Below, one piece after another: positions 38,218 through 48,801 of a stretch of 64,000 nucleotides of DNA. The notes beneath the pieces were generated by a model, which worked only from the letters and a program-made list of their open reading frames with translations, searched no databases and had not been told where the DNA came from. The DNA comes from CAWBOY01 sp963790585 (GTDB taxonomy: Bacteria > Planctomycetota > Planctomycetia > Gemmatales > Gemmataceae): positions 744,001-808,000 of the forward strand of contig CAWBOY010000004.1 in the NCBI GenBank assembly GCA_963790585.1. The letters run 5' to 3'. Position 1 is the stretch's first letter; each line of letters begins with the position of its first letter. Both the position numbers and the translations under genes were made by a program.

Positions 38218-39261
38218 ATGCATATCGAGCAATTCGACTATCCTCTACCCCCCGAATTGATCGCGCAACACCCAGCGCCCGAGCGCGACCGGTCGCGGCT
38301 TCTTGTCGTCGAGCGCAACGGCCCGGTGCTGGCGCATCGTCTTTTCTTTGATTTACCTGAGTACACGCGCCCCGGCGATCTGCTGGTACTCAACGACACG
38401 CGCGTTCTGCCGGCCCGTCTTCTCGGCAAGCGCGAACGAACGGGCGGCAAGTGGGAAGGGTTGTTTGTCACCGAGTATGCGGACCAATCGTGGGAGGTCC
38501 TCAGTCAGACGCGTGGGCACTTGCGGTCAGGTGAGACCATCCTCGTTGAAGCGCCCAACGAGAAAGATCCTTTGAGACTCCGGTTAGTAGAAAACTCACC
38601 GGCGGGATCCTGGCGCGTCAGCCCCCAGAGTTCGGAAAGGGTAGAATCTCTTTTGGCTCGATACGGCCAAATCCCTTTGCCGCCTTACATACGAAAAGGC
38701 CGCGCCTCTGAGGCGGACGTTGAACGCTATCAAACCGTCTACGCCGGCCCTCTCGGCGCTGTGGCCGCTCCGACGGCCGGACTCCATTTCACGCCACGTC
38801 TCTTTGAGACGCTGGCAGAGCAAGGGATAACTACCGCCACCGTGACCCTTCACGTCGGGCCAGGCACGTTTCAGCCTGTTCAAGTTGAAGACGTGCGCGA
38901 ACACCGCGTCCAACCAGAGTGGGTCGAGGTTTCGCCCGCCGCCGTTGAAGCTGTGGCCGCATGTAAGGCGCGCGGAGGTCGCGTTATCGCAGTCGGAACG
39001 ACAAGTGTGCGCGTCCTGGAAACCGCCGCGCAGTTCGGCACGCTCCAGCCCTATTCCGGGTTGTCGAGCTTGACCGTCTGCCCGCCCTTTCCCTTTCACA
39101 TTATCGATGGCCTCATCACGAATTTTCATCTGCCTCGTTCAAGCCTGATGCTTCTGGTCGCGGCCTTTACCGGATTGGAATCGCTCCAGGCGGCTTATAA
39201 GGTGGCTGTGGAGGAGAAATATCGCTTCTACAGTTATGGCGACGCGATGCTCATCCTGTGA
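38218..39261 (+). CDS. queA: S-adenosylmethionine:tRNA ribosyltransferase-isomerase
   Basis: QueA transfers the ribosyl part of S-adenosylmethionine to 7-aminomethyl-deazaguanine in tRNA, making epoxyqueuosine. The protein has 347 residues from ATG 38218. Family motifs run throughout: FDYPLPPELIAQHPAPERDRSRLL, LLVLNDTRVLPARL, LPPYIRKG, ERYQTVYA, GAVAAPTAGLHFT, TLHVGPGTFQPV and FHLPRSSLMLLVAAFTG. The length is normal and the frame intact. An upstream in-frame start at 38200 lies inside the palindrome and is less likely. No other queuosine gene is near. Confidence 0.95.
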   Translation: MHIEQFDYPLPPELIAQHPAPERDRSRLLVVERNGPVLAHRLFFDLPEYTRPGDLLVLNDTRVLPARLLGKRERTGGKWEGLFVTEYADQSWEVLSQTRGHLRSGETILVEAPNEKDPLRLRLVENSPAGSWRVSPQSSERVESLLARYGQIPLPPYIRKGRASEADVERYQTVYAGPLGAVAAPTAGLHFTPRLFETLAEQGITTATVTLHVGPGTFQPVQVEDVREHRVQPEWVEVSPAAVEAVAACKARGGRVIAVGTTSVRVLETAAQFGTLQPYSGLSSLTVCPPFPFHIIDGLITNFHLPRSSLMLLVAAFTGLESLQAAYKVAVEEKYRFYSYGDAMLIL

Positions 39262-39267
39262 GGTTTT

Positions 39268-40144
39268 ATGAATAACCGCATCCGCTCCGTTCGCTGGATC
39301 GATCATTCGATCATCCCCGCCGCCGCCGACATCCGATTAGAAGTGGTACCCGAGTTCGTGACGCCGACAACGGAAGTGCGCGGCCGACTGATGGGACCGT
39401 CGTGCCTATACAGTACTACAATCGAGTTAGCCTATCCGTTTCGTCCTATATCCAGTTCTTCAGCCTCGCCATCGACCGTGACCGTTCGGGCGACGATTGT
39501 CGAGGCGAGCCTTTGGGATCCGACGAGCCCGTTTCTTTATCGCGCGGCACATCGAACTCTGGCAGGATGGGGTCCTGAGCGAGCGCCGAGCGCTCGCTCA
39601 CGGTCTCAAACAATGCAGCGTAAACCAGCGTGGCTTGGTTTGGAATGGGAAGCGGCTAAAGCTAAATGGCTTACAATGCGCTTCTTTAGATGACCAGACC
39701 GCAGCCGATTTGCACCGCGGCGGCGTCAATTTGGTAATTACGCCTATCGAAGCACCGCGCATCGACGAGATAACGGCTCGCAGAGGCCTTGTATTGGTCA
39801 CGTATATCCAGCGCATCGAATCGGAAACATTGGATTTGATTGCACACTTGGAGGAGTCACCAAGCTACTTGGGATGGCTCATTGGCGATGCGCTTTTGGA
39901 TCGACCCGATACGCAGCTATTGATCGAACGAAAGGGGCCCGCTTCGGGGGGCGTGCTTTATCGTGGTCGAGCTTCGATGCGGCCGCCTTCAGGCATTTCA
40001 TTCCTTGCGACATCGGCCGCAGCAATCGGTGAATTCGCAGCTTGGGATCTTCCTTACTTGACGATCCAGGCCCAATCGGCTCATGCCGCCTTCGAATCTC
40101 CTCTGTTCATCGGTCAATTTGGCCACGCAAAAAATCCGCGCTAG
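39268..40144 (+). CDS. Glycoside-hydrolase-2-like protein, short (frameshifted)
   Basis: The gene starts 7 bases after queA, so it is probably co-transcribed. The N-terminal part (ADIRLEVVPEFVTPTTEVRG, EASLWDPTSPFLYR) and, after the frame change at GCGC 39542-39545, HIELWQDGVLSERRALAHGL with VWNGKRLKLNGLQCASL resemble the immunoglobulin-like domain of family 2 glycosidases and the beginning of their barrel (NLVITPIEAPRIDEITARRG). At about 292 residues it is far shorter than real GH2 enzymes, and I see no catalytic Glu motif. It is likely a truncated or non-catalytic relative. The assignment is tentative. Confidence 0.55.
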
Positions 40145-40259
40145 AATTTGGAGGCCAAGCCCGCGGCCAGCCTACAATAAATGTAGATAACCAGCCGACG
40201 CGGATCCTCTCTCTCCGCAAGCTCACCTTATTCGTCACTCGTTCGGAGACGACCCTATT

Positions 40260-41678
40260 ATGGTCTCAGCAGAGCGCCCTTCGACTCTAAAACAATTGCG
40301 CGACAGTGGTTGGCAATCCAAGACAGTCAAACAAGAAATCCGCGATAATTTCCTTCGCATGCTCCAAACCGGAGCCGAGATCTACCCAGGAATCATCGGC
40401 TACGACAATACCGTTATCCCCGAAATCAATATCGGCCTGCTCGCCGGCCATGACATGCTCTTTCTCGGTGAGAAGGGCCAGGCCAAGAGCCGATTGATGC
40501 GGTCGCTCGTCCAGTTCCTCGACGAAGCCATCCCGTTCATCGATCACCCTTCGTGTCCGGTCCATGAGGACCCTTATAAGCCGATCACGGGTGCAGGCAA
40601 ACGAGTTCTGGCCGAGACGCCCGAAGATCAAGTGAAAATTGGTTGGTGGCCGCGACAGGAGCGCTATGCCGAGCGGCTGGCTCCGGGAACGAAATTCGCC
40701 GACGTCATCGGCGAGATCGATCCGGCCAAGTTGGCCAGCGGCACGAGCATGGCCACCGAAGAAGCCCTACACTTCGGCCTAATCCCGCGCATGCATCGCG
40801 GCATATTCGCCATGAACGAGATCCCAGAACTCGATGAACTCGTTCAAGTTGGTCTCTTCAACATCCTCGAAGAGCGCGACGTCCAGATCCGAGGCTATCC
40901 GATCCAGTTCGACCTCGATCTCTTGATCCTGTTTTCCGCCAATCCGGCGACCTACAATCGCAGCGGCAAAGTCATTCCGCAGCTAAAGGACCGCATAGGC
41001 TCACTGATTCAGACGCATTATCCGACCGATCGCAGCCTCGGCATCGAGATCATGGAGCAGGAAGCAGAACTCGACCTGGGCGGCGAATTCCCAGTCATTG
41101 TTCCCTATTTCATGAAGGAAATCATTGAGCAGATCAGCGTCTGCGCGCGGAAGTCAAAGTATGTCGATCATCAATCGGGCGTAAGCGCCCGCCTCAGCAT
41201 CGCCAACTACCGCACGATGGTCGCCAGCGCCCGTCATCGCGGCGTTCGCCTGGGCGAAAAACCAGCCGTGCCGCGCATCAGCGACCTCGGCCATCTTTAC
41301 ACCTCGTCACTGGGCAAGCTCGAACTCGACATGATGGGCAGCCAGCAGATGTCGGAGAAACAGGTGCTTGAAGCCGTCATCGCCGAGGCGATCGGCAAGG
41401 TGTTCAATGAATATGTCGAGGAACATGGGCTCGACGAGATCGGCCAGGTCTTCGGCAAGGGCGTGAAGATCGAGGTTGGCGACACGCTGCCCTCGTCTCA
41501 TTATTCCGAGCGTCTTAAGCGCGTTCCCAAGGCTTGGGACAAAGCATTCGAGGTGAACTCCAGCGAAAACGAAGCCGTACGCGCCTCGTGCGTCGAGTTC
41601 GTGCTGGCGGGTTTGTATTCCACCGACCGGATCTCACGCGCTCAGAAACATGGCCGCATTACCTACGAGATCAAGTAA
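40260..41678 (+). CDS. Magnesium-chelatase-like AAA+ ATPase (ChlI/MoxR-like)
   Basis: The gene encodes a protein of 472 residues. Walker A is G70EKGQAKS77 and the Walker B region is IFAMNEIPELDELVQVGLFN, followed by sensor LLILFSANPATYNRSGKVIPQLKDRIGS split over two strands. This pattern is that of the magnesium-chelatase I subunit/MoxR clade rather than a true chlorophyll enzyme. Such ATPases pair with a VWA protein; a matching one lies 4 kb downstream at 45825-47526 in the same direction. I infer a chaperone or remodelling machine of unknown target. The gene is intact. Confidence 0.85.
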   Translation: MVSAERPSTLKQLRDSGWQSKTVKQEIRDNFLRMLQTGAEIYPGIIGYDNTVIPEINIGLLAGHDMLFLGEKGQAKSRLMRSLVQFLDEAIPFIDHPSCPVHEDPYKPITGAGKRVLAETPEDQVKIGWWPRQERYAERLAPGTKFADVIGEIDPAKLASGTSMATEEALHFGLIPRMHRGIFAMNEIPELDELVQVGLFNILEERDVQIRGYPIQFDLDLLILFSANPATYNRSGKVIPQLKDRIGSLIQTHYPTDRSLGIEIMEQEAELDLGGEFPVIVPYFMKEIIEQISVCARKSKYVDHQSGVSARLSIANYRTMVASARHRGVRLGEKPAVPRISDLGHLYTSSLGKLELDMMGSQQMSEKQVLEAVIAEAIGKVFNEYVEEHGLDEIGQVFGKGVKIEVGDTLPSSHYSERLKRVPKAWDKAFEVNSSENEAVRASCVEFVLAGLYSTDRISRAQKHGRITYEIK

Positions 41679-41706
41679 CGTTTAGTCGCAATACCGTTCG
41701 TCCAAG

Positions 41707-41822
41707 GGTTGGGTGCCATGGCCACGCTTGCGTGGGCATGAGAGCAGGAGTGAGTGGAATCGTGTTAGCTATTTGGGATTACGATACCGGCATGCCCACG
41801 CAAGCGTGGGCATGGCACCCAA
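41707..41822. repeat. Palindromic repeat, family E
   Basis: Arms GTTGGGTGCCATGGCCACGC... and ...GCGTGGGCATGGCACCCAAC enclose an unrelated central spacer of about 50 bases. It is located between convergent genes. Confidence 0.85.
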
Positions 41823-41854
41823 CATTCAGCCCTTAGACGAACGGAATTGCGTTC

Positions 41855-41929
41855 AGCCGCGAGCCGGCAGGCGAGCGCTGTGCGATATCGCTATCAATCA
41901 GCGCTCGCCTGCCGGCTCGCGGCTAAACG
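41855..41929. repeat. Palindromic repeat, family A
   Basis: Arms CCGCGAGCCGGCAGGCGAGC and its complement flank a GCGATATCGC-like centre. A further fragment (AACCGCGAGCCC) follows near 41962. Together with the family E copy it fills the gap between convergent genes. Confidence 0.85.
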
Positions 41930-41981
41930 AGGGCTGTAGGATAGCGCTACTAACAATCGATTAACCGCGAGCCCTCGCAAT

Positions 41982-44863
41982 TCATTTCTCAACCACCTTT
42001 TGAATTCGAAGGGACGCCCGTGCCATTTCGAGTGTTACCTTTGTCTTCAAGAGACTCGCTTCATTGGGCAGACTCTCGATCATCCGCGTACAGGCTTCAA
42101 TACGATTCTGTATCACATCGGCTGCGCTCGGGGCTACGGGGCAGCAGACCACGCGAAAACCTTTTGATGTCGGTCTTACGTCGTTCTTGAGCCAGGTCGG
42201 ATGGAATCTCCAAGATGCGCGGCAATCGTAGGTCCCAGAGTCGTAAGCGCCGCCACGGATCAACCAATCATCGCCCTCTGCTTTCCCGACGGGATCAAAC
42301 AAAATTGGCTCCGTGGGCTCGTCTAGGTAATCCCAGGTGAACTCCCAAACATTGCCCACCATATCGAAAAGCCCCCAGCGATTGGGCAGCTTGCTGCCGC
42401 ACTGGACTGTGCCGCCCGAGCTTACGTGGGCGTAGGAATGAAGCCATTTCAGGTCGTTGCCAAAGAAGAACATGGCGCGCGAACCGACTCTGTGAGCATG
42501 ATCCCATTCCGCATCCGTCGGCAGGCGATAGCCGTCGGCCGCGAAATCGCATTTCCAGGGAAACGCTTGGTCGCGCACTTCGTGATAACACTTCTTGCGA
42601 CTCTCTCGCGCTGAGCCAATTACAGAATTGAAACATCTCGGTTCGTGTAACGCGGGCTACCGGACCAGCATCCGACTCGCAATAGAACGGTTGAGGGCTC
42701 CATTTCCAACCAATTGGTCCGTTGTCTTTGGAGTGGGCATTGTCCGCGGCAAATTTCTTGAAGAGACTAACGGATACCTCGCAATCGCTCATATACACCG
42801 GATTACTGACCATGATACAGGTTGAATCGATCATGTAGCCGCCCGGTGGGATGGCCACCATCGTCTGGCCTGAACGATTGACGAACCAGCGTTGTCCCGT
42901 AGGCGGTCGGGGCGTGGATTCAATCAAAGGCAGCTCGATTTCCCATGAGCGCAGACAGCGCGCGGCAGCACTATGCGTTCCGCCATCAGGCGCGTTTAAG
43001 TACAAATCGGTCAAAACGCGGATAAGCCGACTCGATACTTCCGAATCGAGAATTCTCACGTCCACTTGTGCCAAGGCGGCGCAAAGTCCGCTTCGGCATT
43101 CGACATCGCTGCAATGGACAAGCAAATCCGGTAGCCCGGCAAGGTCGCCATGCCAATTCGGGAATTCGCCGATAAACATCGCCCGAGGAGTGGGGTCCCC
43201 CTCGGGTACCAACAACAGGCGCGCGGCACGCAGGTCGCCGAGTTCCAGCAACAGGACGGCCCAGCGAACCTTTAATGCCAGGTCGGTCTCCGCCTGTGAC
43301 AGCTCAAAAAGGCGTTCGAGCAACGCGGGAGAGGCGGCTACTCGGAACGCCAAGACCAAGTTTCGGCATTCGCTGCCATGAGCCTTCGGGACGGCAGCAA
43401 TCAAATAGTCAACGTGAGCTTCACCGAAAACGGTTAAGGCGATCGCTGCTCTGAGGCGCCGGCGCGGATCGTCATTTGCGCTGGCAAAACTTCGTCGCAA
43501 CGCCGGCAGGACAAGTTCACTTGAAGACTCGAGCGATTTCAAAAGGTACGGCACACTTCCGGGCAGCGATGTCAGCAACGTATCCGCGAGAATCAATTTT
43601 TGTTTGTCCTGGGCCGCCTTGGTCAGCATCTGTTCGATCAGAATGTTGTCGCGCTGTTTGCGCATGGTGATCGCATCGAAGCTGGCCACGATTGTGATGG
43701 TTACAAGCAGCGCCACAATGAGAGCGAGCGAGGCTGCGAGTGCGGGGCGCTTTTCGGGCCCATTTCCAGGCACGTTCCGTGCTGCTAATCGGCCGGGCAC
43801 GGATCGGTTCCTTCGCAAGAAAGCGTCGCAAGTCGTCGGCCAGCTCCGCGGATGTTGGGTAGCGCTTTTCCGGCTCCTTGCGCAGGCACTTTAGGCAGAT
43901 CGTCGTCAAATCACGCGGGATGCGCGGCTGCAGCTGATTCGGCGGCACAGGTTCTTGATGTCGCACCAGGTCGACCGTTTCTACCGCGGTCGCCGCGTCG
44001 AACGGCCTGCGTCCCGTCAGCATTTCGTAAAGAATCACGCCGAGGGCGTATACATCGGTCGCGGGGCCGACCTTATGGGAATCGGTAGCCTGCTCCGGTG
44101 CGATATATTGCGGAGTACCGACGAAGTTGCCGTGCTGCGTCGACGGCGCCAATTTGTTGCCGTCGAGTTGTTTGGCGAGGCCGAAGTCGGTAATCTTGGG
44201 TGTGCCATTTTGACCGATGAGGATATTGGCCGGCTTCAAATCGCGGTGAATGATGGCTTGCTCGTGGGCATACTGCATCGCGCTGGCCAGCGTCTCGACG
44301 ACGCGCGCGGCCTGGTTCGGCAGCATCGGACCGGACGAGATGATCTGTGCCAGGCTCCGGCCGTTGACGTACTCCATCGAGAAATAAGGCTGCCCGTCAT
44401 GCGTGCCGATGTCATGAATCTGAACGATATTCGGGTGCTGTAATTTGGCGACCGCATGGGCTTCTGCTTGAAATCGGGCTAGTTCCTCGGGATTCGCGAA
44501 TGTCCCGCTGAGCACCATTTTGATCGCGACCATGCGGCCTAGAGCTTGATGCCGCGCCTTATAAACCACACCCATGCCGCCGCGGCCCAGCTCGCCGAAC
44601 AAGTCATAGCCAGGCAACGTGCGAGCGGACCTGATGCTCGGATTCGGCGTCGAGCCGGGAAGGAGAGTTGGCAGATCATCGACGGAATTCAGCGAGGTAA
44701 CCGGCTCCTTTGTGGTAAAGGCAACGATGGTTTTGTCTTCCGTGTATCTGCATCCTGGTGAACCGCAGGTAGGGCATGAAATAGGACGATTCAGCTCTTG
44801 CGTCGCGGCATCGGCGTCTATTTCCCAATGATGGCCACGGGTGCATCTCAAACTTTCCCGCAT
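41982..44863 (-). CDS. Ser/Thr protein kinase fused to a formylglycine-generating-enzyme-like (SUMF1) domain (frameshifted twice)
   Basis: The N-terminus has a zinc-ribbon-like pattern (C7, C30, C33). The kinase domain (about 85-345) has the Gly loop GRGGMGVVY, K115 (VAIKMV), HRDLKPAN with D208 and DFGLA at 226-230, so it should be active. After GCGC 43747-43750 the frame shifts, and a transmembrane helix follows (LAASLALIVALLVTITIVASF), then an alpha-helical middle (HEAT-like). The C-terminal FGE-sulfatase-type domain (MVAIPPGGYMI, FCNWLSARES) continues past a second shift at GCGC 42608-42611 with CDFAADGYRLPTDAEWDHA, GLFDMVGNVWEFTWD and WLIRGGAYDSG. In kinase fusions this domain is probably a sensory or binding module. 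The total is about 961 residues. It is divergent from the FHA gene at 45049. Confidence 0.88.
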
Positions 44864-45048
44864 ACGGAACGCTCCCTTTCTCAGAGTCGAGCGCGTCGAT
44901 TATCTCAGACGGCAAAAGCATGGTCAACGACGGACGATCCTAAGACCTTGACACCGACTCAGAACTGCCGCAAACTTGCGCAAACTGGAAAAAGGTAAAA
45001 ACAAGCTAGTTAATCGACCGATTAAATCTTTTAATAGGAGAGATTAAT

Positions 45049-45405
45049 ATGTTCGGAATGCTGGAAGTGATTCATGGCCCTGACAAAGGGAAACACTACT
45101 CCTTTGGAAAACAAAAGGTCGCGATCGGTCGCGGAGCCGAAAGCGGCGTGCGCCTGACCGATTCCAGCGTGTCCCGCACGCATTGTCATCTCGAATGGCA
45201 AGGCGACAAAGTTCTCATCACGGACGCTGGCAGCGCGACGGGAACCTCCATCAACGGCGAGAAAATCGTCGCCGTCAAGGAGCTGGAGCCAGGCGATATG
45301 CTGGCCGTCGGCGAGACGCAGCTTGCGTTTCACTGGTCGCACGACGATGAAAAGCCGACGACGGCTTGGGTTGATCCCGAAGGCGAGATCGCCACATCGA
45401 AATAA
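45049..45405 (+). CDS. FHA-domain protein
   Basis: The protein has 118 residues and is essentially a single FHA domain: VAIGRGAESGVRLTDSSVSR with THCHLE, then DAGSATGTSINGEKI. FHA domains bind phosphothreonine peptides. Start ATG 45049 follows TAGGAGAG. It is read divergently from the Ser/Thr kinase gene 185 bases away, so it may recognise a substrate of that kinase (inference). Downstream, in the same direction, are a small membrane protein and the VWA protein. Confidence 0.9.
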   Translation: MFGMLEVIHGPDKGKHYSFGKQKVAIGRGAESGVRLTDSSVSRTHCHLEWQGDKVLITDAGSATGTSINGEKIVAVKELEPGDMLAVGETQLAFHWSHDDEKPTTAWVDPEGEIATSK

Positions 45406-45524
45406 CCGGGAGTGCCGCCGGCCGATGCCGTCGGCAGAAAAATCTCCGCGCCGCTGAAATCCTTTGCCCCGGGCATCGAATAACAAACGGGCTCTTTTCT
45501 TGTTTCCTTCGCGGGGGTAGTGCT

Positions 45525-45806
45525 ATGGATATAATTATGGCAGCCGAGACCGAGGCTGGTTGGACTAGCATACTCAGTCAGCCGTTTGTCTGGGTGTTCG
45601 GCTTTCTGACGATCACTTGGGTCGTGAGTGCCTTGGCGACGGCATGGCGCAAAGTGAAGGAAGCGGAAATGACCGCTCACCTTAAGAACGAGATGATCCA
45701 GCGCGGCATGTCGGCTGACGAAATCCGCACCGTGATCGAAGCTCGTCCAGGCAGGGTCTGTTCGCAAGACGGCGCGAAACGCGGCACCGACGTACATTTT
45801 CATTGA
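45525..45806 (+). CDS. Small single-pass membrane protein
   Basis: The protein has 93 residues with one hydrophobic segment (FVWVFGFLTITWVVSALATAW) at about 21-41. A charged helix follows (KVKEAEMTAHLKNEMIQRGMSADEIRTVIEA, read in two parts around residue 60). The MIQRGMSADEI motif is common in small planctomycete membrane proteins of unknown role. It is followed 18 bases later by the VWA gene, which suggests an operon. Confidence 0.7.
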   Translation: MDIIMAAETEAGWTSILSQPFVWVFGFLTITWVVSALATAWRKVKEAEMTAHLKNEMIQRGMSADEIRTVIEARPGRVCSQDGAKRGTDVHFH

Positions 45807-45824
45807 CGATAAAGCAGGCACACC

Positions 45825-47526
45825 ATGAGTTCCCGCGATCGACTCGGCGGCATCATTCATTCTTACCAGAAGTATAATCCCACCGAGTTCCCGAGCCCGA
45901 CCGCGCCGCCGCCCGACATGGTATCGCCCGCATTCGAGCATCTCTTGCATTACGGCAGCATGAGGCGGCTCACCGAAGAAGAGCTGGCCAACGCCGTCCG
46001 TATCGATCCGAGCCAAATTCAGGGGCTCGGCCCAAGCCTCGAAGCGCTCATGGAGATGTTGCGCCAGCGGAAGAAAAAAATCCTCGAAACCTATGAGACC
46101 GACCAGGTCCAGCACAAGGTCGAACGGAACTTTCACGACGCTGCGGAGCAGACGAAGCCACCGCCCAAGCTGCAGAAGCAATTTCAAAAAGCTATAAAAG
46201 AAGAGCAGATTCACGATCTGGAACGTCTCTGGTACATGGCCGGGGACGAAAGAACTCCCTTCGCCCGCCAATTATTGCAGCTAAGCGAGCGGCTCGGCGA
46301 GAAATACCAAATCGACGAATTGGCCTCCAAATACGATTTCACCGGCCAAGAAGCCATGACGGTCGAGCAGGCCCTGGCGATCAAGCAAGAACTGGAAACG
46401 ATCGACAAACTCCTCAAACAACTGCAAGAAGCAGCGAAGAACGCCCAAATCGGCATCATCGATCTCGACGAGCTATCGCAATTCGCGGAGCCGGGCGACA
46501 TCGAAAAGCTCGGCGAGCTACAGCGCCAGGTTCAAGAATACCTGCGACAGATGGCCGAGCAACAGGGACTCGAAGAGGCCGCCAAGGGTGGCTTCCAGAT
46601 GACGCCGCGCGCCTATCGCCTCTTTCAATCGAAGCTACTCACCAAGATCTTTGAACAGCTCCAGGCCTCGCGCGGGTCGGCATCAAGGGCCCATCATCGG
46701 CGAAGGTGCCGTCGAACTGCAGCAGACCAAGGACTACGAGTTCGGCGATTCCGTCTCGAACATGGATATTCCCTCGTCGTTCGTCAACGCCTTGATCCGC
46801 TCCGGTCCTGGCACCCCCGTTCGTCTGAAACCGGAAGACCTCGTCATTCACGAAACGCGCAACAATCCCAAATGCGCCTCGGTCGTCTTGCTCGATATGT
46901 CCGGCTCGATGCGGCACAACGAGCTGTACGTGAACGTCAAACGGATGGGCCTCGCACTCGATGGCCTCATCCGAACGGAATATCCCGGCGATTTCTTGCA
47001 ATTCATCGAAATGTACACCTTCGCCAAGCCGCGCCACATCACGGAAGTGGCGACCCTCATGCCCAAGCCGGTGACGATCTATGACCCCGAGGTCGCTCTC
47101 TACGCCGATATGAGCAACCCGGACATCAGTGAGATGCAAATTCCACCGCATTTCACGAATATCCAACATGGCCTACAACTATCGCGCAAATTTCTTGCGA
47201 CCCAGGACACGCCCAACCGACAAGTCATGCTAATAACGGATGGGCTACCAACGGCTCATTTCGAGGGCTCGGTTCTCCACCTGATTTATCCACCAGACCA
47301 GCGAACCGAAAAAGCAACCCTCCGCGAAGCCCAACTGTGCGCGAAAGAGGGAATCACGATCAATATTTTCCTGCTGTCGAGCTGGAATCAGACCTCAGAA
47401 GATGTGCAATTCGCCTACCGGATCGCGGAGTCAACAAAGGGACGGGTTTTCTTTACGGCCGGCCGAGAATTGGATCGGTATGTTGTTTGGGATTATGTGT
47501 CGCGGCGGAAGAGTATTATTTCGTGA
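45825..47526 (+). CDS. VWA-domain protein, partner of a ChlI/MoxR-like ATPase (frameshifted)
   Basis: The N-terminal 280 residues are helical (HKVERNFHDAAEQTKPPPKL, LDELSQFAEPGDIEKLGELQ). At GCGC 46670-46673 the frame changes, and the VWA domain follows with the MIDAS motif DMSGS (VVLLDMSGSMRHNE), the later metal-site Thr region and ITDGLPTAHF. The joined product has about 567 residues and resembles CoxE/ChlD-like VWA partners of MoxR/ChlI ATPases; the likely partner is the ATPase at 40260-41678. The MIDAS is complete, so metal-dependent binding is expected. Confidence 0.85.
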
Positions 47527-47577
47527 GGTGAAGTCGAATTGATACAGCACGTGCTCGGCAGCGGAGAAGTACGGCAC

Positions 47578-48051
47578 ATGAGCATGAGGTTCGATATCCA
47601 CCCCTACGTCGGTGCGTTGCCGATCACCTTCGGCATGACCCGCGAGCAGGTCTACCGATTCCTCGGCCCGCCAGAGTCGAGCCATGCGACCTGGGACGGC
47701 AGTGGGGTTTCGGAACACTACAATCGAGCCCGGTACAACATTGCGTACACCAACGGCGGGGCAGTCAATCACCTCGGGTTCTCTCCCGGCGGGGCCGAGT
47801 TGGCCATTCTGGGGCAGCCGATTTGGACGGTGGACGAGCATCCGGACCCGAATCCAATTCTGCTGGGCCTGGACTCAGACCCGATGGCGTTTGTGGGGTT
47901 CTGGTTCTTCCTAGCAATCGGCGTGACCTCAACGGGCTACCACGACGATGACCCGACCCAGTGGGCCGTCACTGTCTTTCCCTATGGTAGTACGGATGCG
48001 GTGCTTACCGACGCCACTCCGGCTGACACGAGCCGGTATCGGCGCGGTTGA
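47578..48051 (+). CDS. Hypothetical protein
   Basis: I do not recognise a family. ATG 47578 (MSMRFDIHPYVGALPITFGM) is a plausible start; a longer frame reaches TTG 47539. The protein has about 157 residues, is rich in Gly, Pro and aromatics, and shows TREQVYRFLGPPESSHATWD, reminiscent of small lipoprotein-like or immunity-type folds, but this is only a resemblance. One hydrophobic stretch (FVGFWFFLAIGVTS) is present near residue 110. It follows the VWA gene closely and may share its transcript. Confidence 0.6.
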   Translation: MSMRFDIHPYVGALPITFGMTREQVYRFLGPPESSHATWDGSGVSEHYNRARYNIAYTNGGAVNHLGFSPGGAELAILGQPIWTVDEHPDPNPILLGLDSDPMAFVGFWFFLAIGVTSTGYHDDDPTQWAVTVFPYGSTDAVLTDATPADTSRYRRG

Positions 48052-48168
48052 CCAATTTTGAAAGGACAGATACCAGCTGAGACGTGGACGAATGGAAATC
48101 CACCGGCACTGAATTTGCCGCAGCCTCCGATAGTAGTCTGTTAATTCAACAGCGGAGGCCAGGATTCA

Positions 48169-48563
48169 ATGTTACAAAACAGGTCTAGTTCGGTGACGAT
48201 TCTAACGGTCGTGGTGTTGGGAATCGCCCTCACTTTGTGGTTCAGCTTGGCCGGTTCGGGCCGAGCGGGCGGGCAAGTGAACGCGCAGGTGGCGCCCAAG
48301 GCAGCGAACGACCGGCTGGAGCCCTTCACACCAATGGTCGGTCGGTATTACCAAGTCTTCATGCCTGATAGGCGCTCGTGGGGAGGCTGACTCGAAGTCT
48401 CGTTCTCATCCAGAAGGTGTATTCCAACGGCTGGGCGGAGGTTAAGACAGACGAGGATCAGACTGCGTGGATCAACCTCACCTCGGTCACAGAACTTTTC
48501 CGCATCGACGACGTCAAAAAGTGGCGACAGCAAGCCGGAATCGGCGAAGCCAGCAAGCCGTAG
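48169..48563 (+). CDS. Small membrane-anchored protein, possibly SH3-like (frameshifted)
   Basis: ATG 48169 begins a hydrophobic anchor (VTILTVVVLGIALTLWFSLA). After GRYYQVFMPDRR the frame breaks at GCGC 48372-48375 and resumes with LVLIQKVYSNGWAEVKTDED, AWINLTSVTELFRID to the stop at 48563, for about 131 residues. The second half has the beta-rich look of an SH3-like or HPr-like fold. I do not know its function. Confidence 0.6.
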
Positions 48564-48588
48564 CGGTGTTCCGTCGATCAACTTCGCG

Positions 48589-48749
48589 CGGCCGACGCCG
48601 GAGCTTGCAATTGCCCCAAGCCCGAGATCACTCTGACCTGCAAGCGATTCGTGGAGGACGACGCCAAGACCAAGGCGCGGGCAACCAAGTTGAAGGCGAA
48701 ATCTCGTTTGGAGACGTGGACGTACAATGCGCTATTCCCCGAAAAGTGA
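48589..48749 (+). pseudogene. Possible coding remnant
   Basis: One frame reads as a plausible C-terminus (CNCPKPEITLTCKRFVEDDA, then KTKARATKLKAKSRLETWTY) ending in TGA at 48747-48749. It has no start codon of its own, and a GCGC lies just upstream. It may be the end of a small gene whose frame is broken in the same way as its neighbours, or chance. The rest of 48564-49334 contains the family F palindrome and a short frame at about 49231-49333 (MKRIFGVF, then IIAGCLGYGVEG in another frame), too weak to call. Confidence 0.3.
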
Positions 48750-48801
48750 GGCGGATTGAGTCAAGCGGTGCATCCGACGGATGCCGGAGTCAGAGACTGT
48801 C

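Noticed and set aside
40260..41678. True magnesium chelatase for (bacterio)chlorophyll synthesis
   Set aside because: No H subunit or other pigment genes nearby; the ATPase and VWA motifs fit the broader MoxR/ChlI family.
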